Assembly: GCF_900129355.1 (NCBI RefSeq) | Contig: NZ_FQVL01000001.1 | Location: 434,001 to 498,000 of the forward strand | Length of the DNA stretch: 64,000 nt | Reading direction: 5' to 3' | From: Seinonella peptonophila | GTDB taxonomy: Bacteria > Bacillota > Bacilli > Thermoactinomycetales > Thermoactinomycetaceae | Part shown: in pieces, positions 1-8,445 of the stretch | Layout: each line of letters opens with the position of its first letter | How positions within the stretch are numbered: the stretch's first letter is position 1 | Position numbers and translations under genes: made by a program | The notes under the pieces: generated by a model | What the model was told of the DNA's origin: nothing | What the model saw: only the letters and a program-made list of their open reading frames with translations | Databases searched by the model: none

Positions 1-307
1 CCAAAGAGGTTGAGATATCAATCGCTTTTTGCTTGCCAATCTGTTGATGTCGATATAAATCCGCACAGAAGATCAGTAAATGTCCATTTTTTTCAACATA
101 TGGCTGATTTCCAGCTAACTCTGCTAATTTTTTCTTCCTTGTATGATCTTTGACCCCAATAATGGAGTATGCTTGAATATTGCTAGATGTAGAAGCCGCT
201 TGAGCAGCTTGAATGATTATTCGGATTTGCTGATCAGATAACTGACGATCTTCATACCTACGAATCGAACGATGTTCTAGAATTGTTTCGATGACTCGAT
301 TTAACAA
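1..307 (-). CDS. Nitroreductase-family FMN oxidoreductase (N-terminal part, cut by window edge)
   Basis: About 102 N-terminal residues of a flavin oxidoreductase of the NfsA/NfrA nitroreductase family, which use FMN and NAD(P)H to reduce nitro compounds, quinones or flavins. The translated start contains the HRSIRRY phosphate/FMN-binding signature, followed by a Q-A-A-Q-A-A-S-T-S-S-N-Q-like helix typical of this family. The only plausible start is TTG at 307, nine bases after a perfect GGAGG; there is no ATG in this part. The rest of the gene lies beyond position 1. Substrate cannot be inferred. Confidence 0.8.
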   Translation of the reverse strand, partial: MLNRVIETILEHRSIRRYEDRQLSDQQIRIIIQAAQAASTSSNIQAYSIIGVKDHTRKKKLAELAGNQPYVEKNGHLLIFCADLYRHQQIGKQKAIDISTSL

Positions 308-619
308 TTGAATAGACCTCCTTAAATAAACCTATTCTGCTCATCATTATAAGAAAGATTTTCTAATCATCCATTGATTTGGCTATATGTCAACGATCCT
401 ATTTAAAAAGGTAAAATCGATAAACGATAACATCTTTTATATACTGTACCACTAACTTTACTACGTTTATGCGGTTATATTAGGAGCTTGGATAAATTTA
501 TTTAAATAAAAAATAGCCCACTCATATTAAGCAGGCTGTATTTGTGATGGTTAAATTATAGTCATCTGTTTAACGTGGAAATGCGAAAGTCTGAGACATA
601 GCTCTATGATCGAAATAAA

Positions 620-648
620 TTGACTTGCCTTCACAGACATGATAATTT
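620..648 (+). promoter_or_regulatory. Putative sigma-A promoter for the PrmC-like gene
   Basis: TTGACT (620-625) and TAATTT (643-648) are separated by 17 bases. Transcription would begin near 655. This means the translation start lies downstream of that, at ATG 692 or GTG 731, rather than at the first in-frame start codon at 620. Confidence 0.5.
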
Positions 649-691
649 TAACTGCATTGAAAACCTTATCAAATATTACGTTAAAGAGACT

Positions 692-1555
692 ATGGTAAGG
701 AAATGCGTTAACGGAAGATTAAATACGATCGTGGGGGTTATAATCGTCGAGAAAATCAATCGTGATGAGAAAGATGCCGCTTTTGCTAACATTGTAAACA
801 GACTTCGCAATGCTGGTTGTGTTTTCGCCGAAGATGAAACTCGATTGCTCATTTCTTCTGCTCAGACATTGGTCGACCTAATCAGCATGGTAGAGAAACG
901 AGAATCTGGTTTACCACTTGAACATGTGATTGGTTGGACAGATTTCTGCGGTCTGCGGATAGCAGTAGACTCAGGTGTCTTCGTACCTCGTCGACGCACT
1001 GAATTTCTTGTCCAACAGGCTGCTATTCTCGCCCGACCCAAATCCATCGTGGTTGACCTTTGCTGTGGATCAGGTGCCATAGGAGCTGTGCTGATTACAT
1101 GGCTAGATCAGATCAAGTTGTACGCAGTTGATATTGACCCCATTGCAGTAAAGTGCGCACAGCGTAATCTTCCCAATGGGCAAGTATTTAGAGGCGATCT
1201 ATTCAAACCGTTACCAGATGCATTAAAAGGTCACGTTGATGTCTTAGTTGCCAATGTGCCATATGTACCCACTGAATCGATCAATCTACTGCCCTCAGAA
1301 GCCCGTATCCACGAGGCACTGGTAGCACTCGATGGGGGTAAGGATGGGCTTAATATCCAACGGCGGGTGGCAGCATCTGCACCACACTGGTTATCACCAA
1401 ACGGCCATCTGTTAATTGAAACAAGTGAACAACAAGCGCCACAGACGGTTGAAATCTTCGCTGCTAATGGATTGATCCCAAAAGTCGCCAGTTTTAACGA
1501 ACTAGATGCCACTGTTGTCATTGGGACTAGGCCTACTCTCAAGAGGAATGACTAA
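692..1555 (+). CDS. PrmC/HemK-like N5-glutamine methyltransferase paralogue
   Basis: SAM-dependent methyltransferase of the HemK/PrmC type, which in the canonical family methylates the GGQ glutamine of release factors. Visible are the SAM motif VDLCCGSGAIG, the acidic end of strand 2 (AVDID) and the catalytic NVPY tetrapeptide, a variant of the usual NPPY. The upstream FVPRRRTE segment matches the PR-R-TE motif of the family. Length and the NVPY variant resemble the group annotated as putative protein N5-glutamine methyltransferases, so the substrate may not be a release factor. Start is uncertain: ATG 692 and GTG 731 both have weak ribosome-binding sites. Base composition looks richer in GC than its neighbours, and it stands alone on the plus strand between minus-strand genes, so it may have been acquired. 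Confidence 0.75.
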   Translation: MVRKCVNGRLNTIVGVIIVEKINRDEKDAAFANIVNRLRNAGCVFAEDETRLLISSAQTLVDLISMVEKRESGLPLEHVIGWTDFCGLRIAVDSGVFVPRRRTEFLVQQAAILARPKSIVVDLCCGSGAIGAVLITWLDQIKLYAVDIDPIAVKCAQRNLPNGQVFRGDLFKPLPDALKGHVDVLVANVPYVPTESINLLPSEARIHEALVALDGGKDGLNIQRRVAASAPHWLSPNGHLLIETSEQQAPQTVEIFAANGLIPKVASFNELDATVVIGTRPTLKRND

Positions 1556-1582
1556 AAGATGATACATTATATTCATCGCAAT

Positions 1583-2494
1583 TTAACTTGATTTATCTTC
1601 CATTTCTTGATCACCTTGAATGGATTCAATCTGTTCATAATTATGATAACGGATGGTTTGATATAACTCATGGCGTGTTTGCATGACAGGCAAGGCTGAT
1701 TGTTGTGTACCATTGGTTAATATCTCTTGAAAGACAGCTTGACACGCCTTAGCAGCAACACGTAGAGCTGTAACGGGATAAATAACGACTTGATAACCCC
1801 AATCTTGAAATTGTTTTGATGTAAAGTAAGGTGTTTTTCCGAATTCTGTCATATTCGCTAATAATGGTGCATTCACTTTCTGTCGAACATAACGAAATTC
1901 TTCCTCACTCTCTAGTGCCTCAGGAAAAAATAGATCAGCGCCGGCTGACAGATAAGCGTTCGCCCGCTCCACCATTTTTTTGATTCCTTCCACTTCTTTG
2001 GCATCAGAACGAGCTACGACAATGAGAGATGGTGCCACTTCTTTTATGATCTTTACTTTTGCTTGCATCTCCTCAATGGGCACAAGCTCTTTACCGCCCA
2101 AATGCCCACATTTTTTGGGCATTACTTGATCCTCAATCTGAACTGCCGCAACCCTAGCTTCAACCATCTCCTTTGCAGCACGAGCTACCTGCAAAGCACC
2201 ACCATATCCTGTATCAATATCAACCAAAATAGGTAAGCTAGTTGCACGATTTAACTCTCTCGCTCGTTCAGCTACTTCCTGAGAGTGAATCAATCCTAAA
2301 TCAGGCAATGATCGACTAGCTGTATAGGCAGCACCTGAAAGATAGAGAGCGGAAAACCCTACTTCTTTAGCGATACGCGCTGTCATCCCATCATAGGTAC
2401 CAGGCAATTGTAAAATCGTCTCATCTTTAATCAACTGTCGAAAGAGCTCAGCTAATTGCTTTTGCTCTGGCTGCTCTTCTACCAACCACGTCAT
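1583..2494 (-). CDS. prpB: 2-methylisocitrate lyase
   Basis: Cleaves 2-methylisocitrate to pyruvate and succinate, the last step of the methylcitrate cycle that disposes of propionyl-CoA. The 303-residue protein belongs to the isocitrate lyase/PEP mutase TIM-barrel superfamily. It carries the KKCGH catalytic motif at residues 127-131, metal-binding acidic residues in VDIDTGYGG (about 91-99) and the AVQIEDQ segment just before the active-site loop. An SD-like GGGAG lies shortly before the ATG at 2494. It lies 18 bases downstream of prpD, with which it should be co-transcribed. The pathway's synthase gene is about 11 kb away at 13.9-15.0 kb. Confidence 0.93.
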   Translation of the reverse strand: MTWLVEEQPEQKQLAELFRQLIKDETILQLPGTYDGMTARIAKEVGFSALYLSGAAYTASRSLPDLGLIHSQEVAERARELNRATSLPILVDIDTGYGGALQVARAAKEMVEARVAAVQIEDQVMPKKCGHLGGKELVPIEEMQAKVKIIKEVAPSLIVVARSDAKEVEGIKKMVERANAYLSAGADLFFPEALESEEEFRYVRQKVNAPLLANMTEFGKTPYFTSKQFQDWGYQVVIYPVTALRVAAKACQAVFQEILTNGTQQSALPVMQTRHELYQTIRYHNYEQIESIQGDQEMEDKSS

Positions 2495-2512
2495 TGATTC
2501 AACTCCCTTTGA

Positions 2513-3919
2513 TCAAATGGTATAAAGGTTCAGATATTCGCTGATCGTCATCGAAGCCAATTTTTCTTGATCAAGTGATATGTTTAAAATTTGCTCCACA
2601 CGACGTTGAGGGAACCGGGTCTGAAGATTCTTCATAAACTTCTCTATCACTTTTGGTAATCCTTCTTTTCTACGTTTCCGATGACCAATCGGATATTCAC
2701 ATACAACCTTCTCTGTTTGCGTACCATCTGTGAAATGAATTTGAATAGCATTTGCAATAGAACGCTTTGTAGGATCAAGATAGTCTTTTGTATATATTGG
2801 ATCTTCTTGTACAACCATTTTTGCACGCAAGTTATCGATTCTTGGGTCTTGAGCAATTTGTTCTTCATAATGTTTTGCAGTAAGCTGACCGAAAATCAAA
2901 GCGATTGCGACCATGTACTGTAAACAATGATCTCGATCAGCTGGATTGGTCAGCGGACCTGTTTTATCGATTATTCGAATGGCAGATTCATGTGTAAATA
3001 TGGTCACTTGTTTAATTTTATCTAATCGATTTTTGATGATTGGATGAAGCTGAAAGCCACACTCTACGGCTGTTTGGGCATGAAACTCAGCAGGAAAAGA
3101 GATTTTGAACAAAATATTCTCCATTACATATGAACCAAATGGCTGACTTAGTTGTAACTCGGTTCCTCGAAAGAGTACATCTTGAAAACCCCATTCCTTT
3201 GCACTCAAAGCTGTAGGATAGCCCATTTCACCTTGCAATGAAATATAGGCTAATCGAACCGCTCGACTTGTTGCGTCTCCTGCTGCCCATGACTTCCGTG
3301 AGCCAGTGTTCGGATAGTGACGATAAGTACGAAGCGAACCTCCATCAATCCAGGCTTGTGAGAGTGCATTTACGATCTCTGCTTTATTTCCTCCTAATAA
3401 TGCAGTCGCAACAGCAGTTGAAGCTACTTTTACAAATAAAACATGATCCAATCCAACACGGTTCAAGCTATTTTGCAATGCTAATACACCTTGCAATTCA
3501 TGGGCTTTAATCATCGCTTTCCATACATCTTGTAGTGTAAAGGTTTTCTGTCTAGATCTTGTTAAGTAATCGGTAATTGCAAGGATCGCTCCAAGATTAT
3601 CAGATGGATGTCCCCATTCGGCAGCCAACCATGTGTCATTATAATCAAGCCAGCGAACCAATGTACTGATATTGAAAGCACCATGTACTGGATCAAGCTC
3701 ATACCTTGTTCCGGGTACACGGCAACCCGATGAAATAGTCATTCCCGGAACAAGTGGACCAATATGCTTTAAACATTCTGGGAAACGAAGGGCTAAGATT
3801 GCACAGCCCAAAGAATCAAGTAACACATAGTGTGCCATTTCATATGCTTCATTGCTAAAAGTCGGTGGTTCCAGAACATAATCCGCCATTTCTGTGAGCA
3901 GAGTATCTGCTTTTGCCAT
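2513..3919 (-). CDS. prpD: 2-methylcitrate dehydratase (MmgE/PrpD family)
   Basis: Dehydrates 2-methylcitrate to 2-methyl-cis-aconitate in the methylcitrate cycle. The 468-residue product fits MmgE/PrpD proteins: an N-terminal helical domain containing DSLGCAIL, the [12 protein letters not shown] segment with the active-site region, [13 protein letters not shown], and a C-terminal lid. A longer frame opens at 3982 but runs into the upstream lysozyme gene. ATG 3919 follows a GGTGGG ribosome site and is preferred. The gene is directly upstream of prpB, and the pair form the distal part of the operon. Confidence 0.92.
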   Translation of the reverse strand: MAKADTLLTEMADYVLEPPTFSNEAYEMAHYVLLDSLGCAILALRFPECLKHIGPLVPGMTISSGCRVPGTRYELDPVHGAFNISTLVRWLDYNDTWLAAEWGHPSDNLGAILAITDYLTRSRQKTFTLQDVWKAMIKAHELQGVLALQNSLNRVGLDHVLFVKVASTAVATALLGGNKAEIVNALSQAWIDGGSLRTYRHYPNTGSRKSWAAGDATSRAVRLAYISLQGEMGYPTALSAKEWGFQDVLFRGTELQLSQPFGSYVMENILFKISFPAEFHAQTAVECGFQLHPIIKNRLDKIKQVTIFTHESAIRIIDKTGPLTNPADRDHCLQYMVAIALIFGQLTAKHYEEQIAQDPRIDNLRAKMVVQEDPIYTKDYLDPTKRSIANAIQIHFTDGTQTEKVVCEYPIGHRKRRKEGLPKVIEKFMKNLQTRFPQRRVEQILNISLDQEKLASMTISEYLNLYTI

Positions 3920-3935
3920 TTTTATTTCCCACCTT

Positions 3936-4640
3936 TTATCTTCGCAAATCAAATAATTCCTTTTCTGTCCCTCGAAAAACATTTAAATCAACATACTTTT
4001 GAATGCCTGAGATATGTCCACGATTTGAAAATTGCCAAAACAGCCACTTTCTATTTTCCAAAGTTGGAAATTTCACGATATCCCGAATCCATAGCGGATA
4101 TTTATTATATTTTCCTTTTATGTAGCGATTATATGTTTTATACGTTACATAGAGAAGTGGTCGTTGTTGATAATATTTTTCTAACTGGTCAAGCAGGGTC
4201 TGTAATTGCTGATCCACTTTTTTTTGATCATGTTTCAAATGGATTTCTATATCAACCACAGGAGGTAAACTGCGATTTATCTTGGGCACTGTTTGTATAA
4301 AATGAGCTGCCTGCGCTTGTCCTGTACTTTGCATGGAAAAGAAATGATAAGCACCCACTGCTAATCCTGAATGATGAGCCAACTGCCAGTTTTTATAAAA
4401 TTGGCGATCCGTAAAATCTGCTCCTTCTGTAGCTTTTATATACACGAAATGCAAATCTTTTTCCTTCTTTAACTGGCTCCAATCAATCGTAGCTTGATGA
4501 TTTGAAATATCTAATCCTTTTACTTCATAAAAACTTGCGAACAGGCTATTATGCCAAATGAGTCCATAATATTCTAAGATCACACATATTAGCAGCACAA
4601 TGAACCCTATCATCCACTTCTGCCATTGTTTACTCTTCAT
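3936..4640 (-). CDS. Membrane-anchored GH25 lysozyme (muramidase)
   Basis: Glycoside hydrolase family 25 (Chalaropsis-type lysozyme), predicted to cut the beta-1,4 MurNAc-GlcNAc bond of peptidoglycan outside the membrane. A single N-terminal hydrophobic segment (about residues 11-28) acts as anchor or uncleaved signal. The catalytic domain shows GLDISNHQ (Asp44), IKATEG, the DIE catalytic pair (Asp130, Glu132) and the C-terminal DLNVF of the barrel. At 234 residues it has no separate wall-binding repeats. It ends only 16 bases before prpD starts, so they may share a transcript although no functional link is evident. Confidence 0.88.
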   Translation of the reverse strand: MKSKQWQKWMIGFIVLLICVILEYYGLIWHNSLFASFYEVKGLDISNHQATIDWSQLKKEKDLHFVYIKATEGADFTDRQFYKNWQLAHHSGLAVGAYHFFSMQSTGQAQAAHFIQTVPKINRSLPPVVDIEIHLKHDQKKVDQQLQTLLDQLEKYYQQRPLLYVTYKTYNRYIKGKYNKYPLWIRDIVKFPTLENRKWLFWQFSNRGHISGIQKYVDLNVFRGTEKELFDLRR

Positions 4641-4653
4641 GAAAACACCCCTG

Positions 4654-4685
4654 CAAAAAACGGCGCCATGAATTGGTCACCGTTA
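4654..4685 (-). terminator. Rho-independent terminator after the PatB-type gene
   Basis: Reading the minus strand, AACGGTGACCA pairs with TGGCGCCGTT (one bulged base, one G-T pair) and is followed by a run of T. It lies between the C-S lyase stop and the lysozyme start. Confidence 0.75.
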
Positions 4686-4696
4686 CTCACCTTACT

Positions 4697-5872
4697 CTAT
4701 TTCTCTTTATATGCTTTAAACAATTGATTCAACGCTTTTTCTAATGTCGATCGAGGACAAGCAATATTCAGTCGTTGATAACCGGAACCTTGCCGTCCAA
4801 AAATAAACCCATCATTCAAACCTAGTTTTGCTTTCTGAATCATAAAATCCTTTAATTGTTGATTCGTTAAATGAAATTCACGAAAATCTAACCAAGCAAA
4901 GTAAGTTGCCTCAGGCAAATGAAACTTTACTTCTGGTATATGCTTAGACAAAAAATCACTTAAATATCTCGCATTATCTTCAATATATCGTATAACCTCA
5001 GTTAGCCATTCTTCCCCTTTTTGATAGGCAGCAATAGTCGCTTCAATACCAAAAATATTAATATGGTTGCTCGATGATTTTTGTACAACATCTACATATC
5101 GCTGATATAGCTTAGGATCAGGAATAACTGCTAAAGATGTAAACAGCCCTGGGAGATTAAAACTTTTACTTGTAGCAAAAAAAGTTAAACTACGTTTGCT
5201 CCACTCTTCTGGCAATGTATAGTATGGTGTAATCGTATGGTTTGCATAAACCAGATCAGAGTGTACTTCATCTGAAACAACAATTAATTTATGCTCTGTA
5301 GCAATTTGAGCAATGGAGAGTAATTCTTGCTGACTCCAAACACGACCAACAGGGTTATGTGGGTTACATAAAATGATCATGCGTGTTTTTTTCGTAATTT
5401 TTCGTTGCAAATCATCTAAATCAACTCTATAAGAACCATCTGCAAGTTGAACCAATGGATTTTCTACAATTTTTCGTCCACGGTTAGGTCCTACGTGAAA
5501 GAAAGGATGATAAACAGGGGGTTGAATTATTATTTCATCATCAGGTTCTGTAAAAGCATCGACAGCCAAATGAATACCTGTCATTACGCCAGGGACAAAA
5601 GTTATCCTTTTTCGATCCAATTGAAATTGATAGCGGCGAAAAACCCAATCAATCGCAGCATCATAAAACTTAGCAGGGGTTCCAGGATATCCATAGACGG
5701 GATGAGCAGCACGTTCTTGAATCGCTTTCACCACCTCTGGCGGAGAAGCAAAGTCCATATCACCAACCCAAAGTGGCAATACATCCTCACGACCAAAAAT
5801 AGCTTGGTTATAATCCCATTTGATTGAATTTGTATTCTGGCGATTAATCACTTGATCAAAATCAAACTTCAT
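4697..5872 (-). CDS. patB: PatB/MalY-type cystathionine beta-lyase / aminotransferase
   Basis: PLP-dependent fold-type I enzyme of the MalY/PatB subgroup. These usually act as C-S lyases on cystathionine and can also transaminate. The 391-residue protein has the expected N-terminal WDYN, LPLWVGDMDF and PVYGYPG elements, the NPHNPVGRVW loop, the SDEVHSDL aspartate region and the Schiff-base lysine Lys236 in TSKSFNLPG. It is transcribed alone between a terminator and the divergent MarR promoter region. Exact substrate cannot be told from sequence, so the lyase role is a family inference. Confidence 0.85.
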   Translation of the reverse strand: MKFDFDQVINRQNTNSIKWDYNQAIFGREDVLPLWVGDMDFASPPEVVKAIQERAAHPVYGYPGTPAKFYDAAIDWVFRRYQFQLDRKRITFVPGVMTGIHLAVDAFTEPDDEIIIQPPVYHPFFHVGPNRGRKIVENPLVQLADGSYRVDLDDLQRKITKKTRMIILCNPHNPVGRVWSQQELLSIAQIATEHKLIVVSDEVHSDLVYANHTITPYYTLPEEWSKRSLTFFATSKSFNLPGLFTSLAVIPDPKLYQRYVDVVQKSSSNHINIFGIEATIAAYQKGEEWLTEVIRYIEDNARYLSDFLSKHIPEVKFHLPEATYFAWLDFREFHLTNQQLKDFMIQKAKLGLNDGFIFGRQGSGYQRLNIACPRSTLEKALNQLFKAYKEK

Positions 5873-6175
5873 TCCCTACACATCCCTTCCTATAATTATA
5901 GTAACAATGAATCCTTTTCGATATCAACTTGAGATTAAAAATCTTATTATAATATATCTACCCTCTTCAACATATAAATGTTTTATTCGAATAAACGGAG
6001 TATGCAAGATAATGAATCCCATAAAGAACAGGGATTTCCCCAAAGCAATCCGCTATAAAGAATAAAGTAACCTGCAAGCAACTCAAATCCTTATCTAGGG
6101 ATCGTAACAGCGAATATGAGAATGACTAAATATCTGCATCGTACTCATTTTTTATATCAAATAGTTATTTATACA

Positions 6176-6205
6176 TTGACATGCGCATGGGTCTGCTTTT
6201 ATAAT
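6176..6205 (+). promoter_or_regulatory. Promoter of the marR-ABC exporter operon
   Basis: TTGACA at 6176-6181 and TATAAT at 6200-6205 with an 18-base spacer, both perfect consensus boxes. Transcription would start around 6212, inside the inverted repeat described next. Confidence 0.75.
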
Positions 6206-6237
6206 TAGTTTGGTTAATAAATAGGTAGCCTAACTAA
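6205..6237. promoter_or_regulatory. Putative MarR operator (inverted repeat)
   Basis: TTAGTTTGGTTA (6205-6216) and TAGCCTAACTAA (6226-6237) are inverted repeats matching at 10 of 12 positions with a 9-base spacer. The repeat begins at the last base of the -10 box and covers the likely transcription start. A regulator bound here would block its own promoter, the usual autoregulation of MarR-exporter operons. Confidence 0.55.
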
Positions 6238-6251
6238 TTAATCGAAAGCAG

Positions 6252-6710
6252 ATGATTCAAATGGAAAAAATAGACCAAGCATTCCTTAAATCCTTTATGA
6301 AGGCTTGGATTCAATTTCATCGTGCGCCACATCAACTGAAAAAAAGAGCTGATGATTGTCTAAAACCAAGTGCTTTTATCCTTTTAAGCATTTTACATGG
6401 TGAAGAAGAACCGAAAATGCTCAGTGTATCGGAACTCAGCAAAATTTTGCAAGTAACCTCACCTACTGTTACCCAATTGGTTACCCAGTTAGAAAATAAT
6501 AACTTAGTCGAACGAAAAATAAACCCCAGTGATCGACGAGCAATTCTGGTAAAACTGACTGAGCAAGGAATTCAACTTGTTGATCAGCAAAGAAACAAGT
6601 TCTTAGACAGTATGAAAGGATTAATTGAATATCTTGGTGTAGATGAAAGTAAGAAATTAACAGAATTAATGAACAGAACTGTTCAATATTTCCAACAGCA
6701 ACGGAGTTGA
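6252..6710 (+). CDS. MarR-family transcriptional regulator
   Basis: Winged helix-turn-helix regulator of 152 residues. The recognition region LSVSELSKILQVTSPTVTQ is followed by the MarR wing signature NPSDRRAILVKLTEQG. Such proteins are dimeric repressors relieved by small molecules and often control an adjacent efflux pump. Here the stop is only 7 bases before the first exporter subunit, and an inverted repeat overlaps the promoter. A second ATG three codons downstream is an alternative start, and neither has a strong ribosome site. The inducing ligand is unknown. Confidence 0.9.
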   Translation: MIQMEKIDQAFLKSFMKAWIQFHRAPHQLKKRADDCLKPSAFILLSILHGEEEPKMLSVSELSKILQVTSPTVTQLVTQLENNNLVERKINPSDRRAILVKLTEQGIQLVDQQRNKFLDSMKGLIEYLGVDESKKLTELMNRTVQYFQQQRS

Positions 6711-6717
6711 TAACAGG

Positions 6718-8445
6718 ATGAAACGACTGATACGATTTATCTCCCCATACCGAAGTTTAACTTATCTAGTAATGGGATTTCTATTTTTACAAGTCCTTTC
6801 TGATCTATTCTTACCTACTTTGATGTCAACCATTGTTGACACAGGTGTAGCAAAAGGAGATATTCCATTTATTTTAAAAACAGGGGCTATCATGTTGCTA
6901 GTGGCAATCCTTGGTATTAGTTGTTCCATTACGGCTGGCTTTTTTTCATCAAAGATTGCGGGTCGATTTGGCAAAACAATGCGGGAACGTCTATTTTCAC
7001 ATATTGAGCATTTTTCACTGCAAGAATTTGATCAGATGGGCACTGCAACACTCATCACACGCACAACGAACGATATTACACAAATTCAACAAGTGTTGAT
7101 GATTATGCTCCGAATCATGGTCATGGCACCTTTAATGTGTATTGGTGGTATTATTATGGCTGTTTTTCAGGATACGAAGCTCTCAATGGTTTTCATTGTC
7201 ATCATCCCAGTCTTGATTCTGATTATTTTTGCTGTCATTCGTAAGGCAACCCCATTGTTCCAAGCCATTCAAAAGAAAGTGGATCAACTCAACCTTGTTT
7301 TAAGAGAAGGATTAACAGGAATTCGAGTGATTCGTGCATTCAATCGTGTTAAAAAAGAACAAAATCGCTTTGAATCAGCAAATAATGACCTAATGCAAAC
7401 ATCGATCAAAGTGAATCGAATAATGGGCTCTATGTACCCATTGATGATGTTGATCATGAACCTTTCATCGATCTCAATCATCTGGTTTGGTGGATTACGA
7501 ATTGATGCTGGACATATGCAAGTAGGCTCTCTGATGGCATTCTTACAATATGCCATGATGATCATGTTCTCACTGATGATGGCAACGATGATGTTTGTAT
7601 TTATACCACGGGCTACTGCTTCAGCAAAACGGATTGATGAAGTTTTACAATTAACGCCAGTTATACATGATCCAGAAGAATTTCAAGCTCCAGAAACAAA
7701 AAAAGGAGTCATTGAATTTGATCAAGTTACTTTCCATTATCCTGGAGCAGAAAAACCGGCTATCTCGAATCTGACCTTTACAGCAGAACCAGGGAAAGTA
7801 ACTGCCATCATCGGTGGCACAGGTGCAGGCAAAACAAGTCTACTCAATTTAATCCCTCGATTCTATGACCCAGACAAAGGTGAAATTCGCATCGATGGAA
7901 TCCCTATTCAAAATATGACTCAGGAGGAATTGAGATCATATATTGGTCTTGTTCCACAAAAATCTGTTCTATTTACAGGTACAGCCACCGATAATATACG
8001 TTATGGAAAAGAAGATGCCTCAGAAGATGAAGTAAAGCATGCTGCAATCATTGCCCAGGCGGCTGAGTTTATTGAGGAAATGCCGGAAAAATATAATTCG
8101 ATGCTTTCCCAAGGCGGCTCTAATCTTTCAGGAGGACAAAAGCAACGTCTCGCTATTGCAAGAGCATTAGTTCGGAATGCTTTGATTTATCTATTTGATG
8201 ATAGCTTTTCAGCACTTGATTTTAAAACGGATGCGAAATTACGAGCAGCGTTAAGAGCAGAAACTACAAATTCAACCGTATTTATTGTTGCACAGCGGGT
8301 AACCACCGTACTAGATGCGGATCAAATTATTGTCTTAAACGAAGGTGAAATCAGTGGAATTGGTACACATCATGAACTAATGGAGAGTTGTGAGGTTTAT
8401 CGTGAGATTGTCTCATCTCAACTTTCAGAGGAGGAGATTGCATGA
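6718..8445 (+). CDS. ABC exporter subunit with degenerate ATPase site (half-transporter 1)
   Basis: Type IV ABC exporter half-transporter of 575 residues: an N-terminal six-helix transmembrane domain (about 1-320) and a C-terminal nucleotide-binding domain. Walker A is GGTGAGKTS (starting at residue 366) and the signature is LSGGQKQR. The Walker B continues LFDDSFSALD, so the catalytic Glu is replaced by Asp495, and the switch His is replaced by Gln526 in IVAQRV. These substitutions are known from heterodimeric exporters such as BmrCD and TM287/288, where one of two sites does not hydrolyse. It overlaps the next gene by 4 bases (ATGA), implying coupled translation and a heterodimer. Drug or lipid export is likely; the substrate is not predictable. 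Confidence 0.92.
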   Translation: MKRLIRFISPYRSLTYLVMGFLFLQVLSDLFLPTLMSTIVDTGVAKGDIPFILKTGAIMLLVAILGISCSITAGFFSSKIAGRFGKTMRERLFSHIEHFSLQEFDQMGTATLITRTTNDITQIQQVLMIMLRIMVMAPLMCIGGIIMAVFQDTKLSMVFIVIIPVLILIIFAVIRKATPLFQAIQKKVDQLNLVLREGLTGIRVIRAFNRVKKEQNRFESANNDLMQTSIKVNRIMGSMYPLMMLIMNLSSISIIWFGGLRIDAGHMQVGSLMAFLQYAMMIMFSLMMATMMFVFIPRATASAKRIDEVLQLTPVIHDPEEFQAPETKKGVIEFDQVTFHYPGAEKPAISNLTFTAEPGKVTAIIGGTGAGKTSLLNLIPRFYDPDKGEIRIDGIPIQNMTQEELRSYIGLVPQKSVLFTGTATDNIRYGKEDASEDEVKHAAIIAQAAEFIEEMPEKYNSMLSQGGSNLSGGQKQRLAIARALVRNALIYLFDDSFSALDFKTDAKLRAALRAETTNSTVFIVAQRVTTVLDADQIIVLNEGEISGIGTHHELMESCEVYREIVSSQLSEEEIA

